A DNA stretch of 7,577 bases. Origin: Rhodospirillaceae bacterium (GTDB lineage Bacteria; Pseudomonadota; Alphaproteobacteria; Rhodospirillales; Rhodospirillaceae). The notes beneath the pieces are model-generated. The model saw only the letters and a list, made by a program, of their open reading frames with translations. It had not been told where the DNA came from and did no database searches. The position numbers and the translations under genes are program-made. Numbering within the stretch: the stretch's first letter is position 1; every line of letters starts with the position of its first letter. The DNA is taken from assembly GCA_016937315.1 (NCBI GenBank), contig JAFGWD010000241.1:1-7577 (forward strand), given 5' to 3'. Positions 5,599 to 7,577 of the stretch are shown in pieces.

Positions 5599-5918
5599 TG
5601 TCCGCTGCGAAGATCAAAAAGGGCGACTTCGTGATCGTCCTGGCTGGCAAGGATAAAGGCAAGAAGGGTGAAGTGCTCCGCGCTCTCCCCACTGCTGACC
5701 GTGTCGTGGTCCAAGGCATCAATGTGGTCAAACGCCACACCCGCCCGACTCAGATGTCCGCTGGTGGCATCTTGGAAAAGGAAGCGCCGATTCACGTTTC
5801 CAACGTCGCGCATGTCGATCCGAAGGAAGGCAAGCCGACCCGTGTCGGGTTTAAGACTCTCGAAGACGGCCGAAAGGTTCGCTTTGCGAAGCTTTCCGGC
5901 GAAGTCGTCGACAAGTAA
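5598..5918 (+). CDS. rplX: 50S ribosomal protein L24
   Basis: L24 is an assembly-initiator protein that binds the 5' part of 23S rRNA and sits near the tunnel exit. The product is 106 residues (E. coli 104). The N-terminal KOW motif is visible as KIKKGDFVIVLAGKDKGKKG at residues 5-24, followed by VQGINVVKRHTRPT and EAPIHVSNV. The ATG at 5598 is chosen because GGAGG at 5586-5590 gives 7-base spacing. A GTG immediately before it at 5595 would leave only 4 bases and add one residue. It overlaps rplN by one base (TGATG). Confidence 0.96.
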   Translation: MSAAKIKKGDFVIVLAGKDKGKKGEVLRALPTADRVVVQGINVVKRHTRPTQMSAGGILEKEAPIHVSNVAHVDPKEGKPTRVGFKTLEDGRKVRFAKLSGEVVDK

Positions 5919-5931
5919 GGGGGCGGGTCAC

Positions 5932-6474
5932 ATGGCTACGCGTTTGCGCGAATACTACGACACAGTGGTTCGCAAGGAATTGCAGGAAAAGTTCGGCTAC
6001 GACAACCCGATGATGGTGCCGAAGCTGACCAAAATTGTCCTGAACATGGGTGTTGGTGAGGCGGTTGCCGACCAAAAGAAAGTTCAGGGCGCTGCCAAAG
6101 AGATGGGGTTGATCGCAGGCCAGCGGCCAGTGATCACCAAGGCGCGGAAGTCAATCGCGACGTATAAGTTGCGTGAAGGCATGGCGCTCGGCTGCAAGGT
6201 GACGCTCCGCAAGGACCGGATGTACGAATTCCTGGATCGCTTGGTGAATATTGCCCTGCCGCGTGTCCGCGATTTTCGCGGTATCAAAGGCAAGTGCTTC
6301 GACGGGCGCGGGAACTTCGCGTTTGGTATGAAGGAACAGATCGTCTTCCCGGAAATCGACTACGATCAAGTCGACATCGTGCGGGGCATGAACATCATCA
6401 TCTGCACGACGGCTGAGACCGACGAGGAAGCCAAGGCGCTTCTGGTCGGCTTCAACATGCCGTTCGCCAAATAA
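5932..6474 (+). CDS. rplE: 50S ribosomal protein L5
   Basis: L5 binds 5S rRNA and forms the central protuberance, with contacts to the P-site tRNA. The product is 180 residues (E. coli 179). The signature PKLTKIVLNMGVGEA at about residues 30-44 is clear. It is followed by GQRPVITKARKSIATYKLREG (63-83), the FDGRGNFAFGMKEQ loop and the C-terminal RGMNIIICTTA. The ATG at 5932 is chosen because the protein then starts MATRLREYYD as the family does, with AAGGGGG at 5917-5923 upstream. In-frame upstream extension would run inside rplX in another frame. In E. coli S8 represses the spc operon at this gene's start; I see no obvious S8-like helix here. Confidence 0.97.
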   Translation: MATRLREYYDTVVRKELQEKFGYDNPMMVPKLTKIVLNMGVGEAVADQKKVQGAAKEMGLIAGQRPVITKARKSIATYKLREGMALGCKVTLRKDRMYEFLDRLVNIALPRVRDFRGIKGKCFDGRGNFAFGMKEQIVFPEIDYDQVDIVRGMNIIICTTAETDEEAKALLVGFNMPFAK

Positions 6475-6490
6475 GGCCGGGAGAGGAACC

Positions 6491-6796
6491 ATGGCGAAAA
6501 CCAGTGCCGTCGAACGTAATAAGAAGCGCATCCGCATGGCGGCTCAGTCAGCCGCGCGACGCGCGCGCCTTAAGGCGATCGCAAGGAATCGTGACGTGAC
6601 GCCGGAAGAGCGTTTCGAAGCGACCATCAAGTTGGCCCAAGTGGCGCGTAATTCCGCGCCGGTGCGTCAGCGTAACCGCTGCGATCTCACGGGGCGTTCC
6701 CGCGGTACATACCGCAAATTTAAACTTGGCCGCGTGATGCTGCGCGATCTGGCCTCTTTTGGTCAGATCCCGGGCATGACGAAGTCGAGCTGGTAG
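6491..6796 (+). CDS. rpsN: 30S ribosomal protein S14, zinc-independent type
   Basis: S14 is a 30S head protein. The product is 101 residues, the long form. It has a single cysteine (Cys64, in RNRCDLTGRSRGTYRKF) and no CxxC pairs, so it is the C-minus type that does not bind zinc, as is usual in proteobacteria. The C-terminal FGQIPGMTKSSW is the family end. The ATG at 6491 has GGGAG at 6479-6483 with 7-base spacing. The TAG stop is part of the TAGGAGG that serves as the rpsH ribosome binding site. Confidence 0.97.
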   Translation: MAKTSAVERNKKRIRMAAQSAARRARLKAIARNRDVTPEERFEATIKLAQVARNSAPVRQRNRCDLTGRSRGTYRKFKLGRVMLRDLASFGQIPGMTKSSW

Positions 6797-6800
6797 GAGG
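6795..6800 (+). promoter_or_regulatory. rpsH ribosome binding site overlapping the rpsN stop
   Basis: AGGAGG is a near-full match to the anti-Shine-Dalgarno. It shares two bases with the TAG stop of rpsN. Its 9-base spacing selects the first of the two tandem rpsH ATGs. Confidence 0.8.
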
Positions 6801-6809
6801 GCGCATCCA

Positions 6810-7205
6810 ATGATGACGGATCCCTTGGGAGATATGCTGACCCGCATCCGGAATGGCCAGCGGGCGCGTAAGTCGTCCGTATCCGCTCCGGCTTCCCGCT
6901 TCCGCAAGAGCGTCTTGGACGTTTTGATGCGTGAAGGTTACATTCGTGGCTATGACGAGCATGAGGTCCGTAAGGGTATCTCTGAGCTGCGGATCGAGCT
7001 GAAATATCACGAAGGCGAGCCTGTGATTTCACAGATCTCGCGGGTTTCGACCCCCGGCCGTCGGGTTTATTCCGGCGCGAAGGGTTTGCCGCGCGTGTTC
7101 CACGGACTGGGGATTTCGATCCTTTCCACGCCGCGTGGTGTGATGTCCGATTATGAAGCGCGTCAGGCGAATGTCGGTGGCGAAATCCTGTGCAAGGTGT
7201 TCTGA
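6810..7205 (+). CDS. rpsH: 30S ribosomal protein S8
   Basis: S8 is a primary 16S rRNA-binding protein of the 30S platform and the spc-operon repressor in E. coli. The product is 131 residues (E. coli 130). The N-terminus DPLGDMLTRIRNGQ and the C-terminal signature around GISILSTPRGVMSDYEARQA (about residues 101-120), then NVGGEILCKVF, are diagnostic. Two ATGs lie in tandem at 6810 and 6813. AGGAGG at 6795-6800 gives 9 bases to the first and 12 to the second, so the first is preferred. It lies 13 bases after rpsN and 13 before rplF. Confidence 0.97.
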   Translation: MMTDPLGDMLTRIRNGQRARKSSVSAPASRFRKSVLDVLMREGYIRGYDEHEVRKGISELRIELKYHEGEPVISQISRVSTPGRRVYSGAKGLPRVFHGLGISILSTPRGVMSDYEARQANVGGEILCKVF

Positions 7206-7218
7206 GGAAGGGACGGTC

Positions 7219-7577
7219 ATGTCGCGAGTTGGCAAATATCCGGTTGTGGTGCCTGCCGGCGTGACGGTCTCCATCAATGGACAGACCGTGCACGCTAAAG
7301 GTAAGTTCGGCGAGCTTTCCTTCGATGTCGTTGATGATGTCGAAGCGAAGCTTGAGGACGGAAAGATATGGGTGGCGCCGCGCAGCGAAGATAAGTTTGC
7401 GCGTTCCATGTGGGGAACTTGTCGGTCCCGGATCCATAATTTGGTCAAGGGTGTCGGCGAAGGCTTCACCAAACGCTTAGATATCGTTGGCGTGGGGTAT
7501 CGCGCACAGGTGCAGGGCTCGACCCTAAAGCTTGCGCTCGGTTTCTCCCACGATGTCGATTTCCCGATCCCGGTGGG
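7219..7577 (+). CDS. rplF: 50S ribosomal protein L6, N-terminal part (runs off the window)
   Basis: L6 binds 23S rRNA near the sarcin-ricin loop and the L7/L12 stalk base. About 119 of roughly 177 residues are present, with no stop before the window end. The start MSRVGKYPVVVPAGVTVSI and the segments GQTVHAKGKFGELS, RSMWGTCRSRIHNLVKGV and FTKRLDIVGVGYRAQVQG match the family. This covers the first L6 domain and the beginning of the second. The start at 7219 fits the family N-terminus, with GAGGAAGG at 7204-7211 upstream overlapping the rpsH stop. The C-terminal part and the rest of the spc genes (rplR, rpsE and so on) are expected downstream. Confidence 0.96.
   Translation, partial: MSRVGKYPVVVPAGVTVSINGQTVHAKGKFGELSFDVVDDVEAKLEDGKIWVAPRSEDKFARSMWGTCRSRIHNLVKGVGEGFTKRLDIVGVGYRAQVQGSTLKLALGFSHDVDFPIPV

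Noticed and set aside
4971..5813. 280-codon open frame on the minus strand opposite rpsQ, rplN and rplX
   Set aside because: It spans three genuine genes in antisense and shows no domain.
5668..5931. Long N-terminal extension of L5 reading through rplX in another frame
   Set aside because: The residues are not L5-like, while the ATG at 5932 gives the exact family start with an upstream G-rich site.
1..7577. Mobile element, CRISPR array, tRNA or an undescribed system hidden in the cluster
   Set aside because: Nearly every base is accounted for by intact ribosomal protein genes in canonical order. No spacer exceeds 82 bases, and I saw no direct repeats or foreign genes.

Overview
The window is a stretch of the conserved tuf / S10 / spc ribosomal-protein gene cluster, all on the + strand. 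It comes from a moderately GC-rich alphaproteobacterium. That placement rests on recall of family sequences, not a search: the S10, S3, L14 and S8 proteins have alphaproteobacterial sequence style, S14 is the 101-residue zinc-free type, L3 has a long tail, and tuf sits directly upstream of rpsJ. A Rhodospirillales-like member is a plausible but unproven guess.

Layout: the last 28 codons of tuf (EF-Tu) are followed by an 82-base gap holding a strong inverted repeat. Then come the S10-operon genes rpsJ, rplC, rplD, rplW, rplB, rpsS, rplV, rpsC, rplP, rpmC and rpsQ. After a 34-base AT-rich gap come the first spc-operon genes rplN, rplX, rplE, rpsN, rpsH and the 5' part of rplF, which runs off the end. 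The order is the canonical bacterial one. Every complete gene is intact and of normal family length.

The genes are packed as one transcription unit. Spacers are mostly 2 to 16 bases, and four junctions overlap (rplD/rplW by 4, rplV/rpsC by 1, rpmC/rpsQ by 8, rplN/rplX by 1). Most genes have a clear Shine-Dalgarno sequence, often inside the end of the previous gene, which suggests translational coupling. No terminator with a U-tract is visible anywhere. The products build both ribosomal subunits: S10, S19, S3, S17, S14 and S8 for the 30S, and L3, L4, L23, L2, L22, L16, L29, L14, L24, L5 and L6 for the 50S.

I found no new system, mobile element, CRISPR array or RNA gene. The one structure not explained by the genes is the perfect 12-bp inverted repeat between tuf and rpsJ, with alternative pairings. 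It sits where an S10-operon leader regulator would be expected. Smaller points are a shortened loop in L2, a Gln next to the hydroxylatable Arg of L16, and the AT-rich rpsQ-rplN junction.
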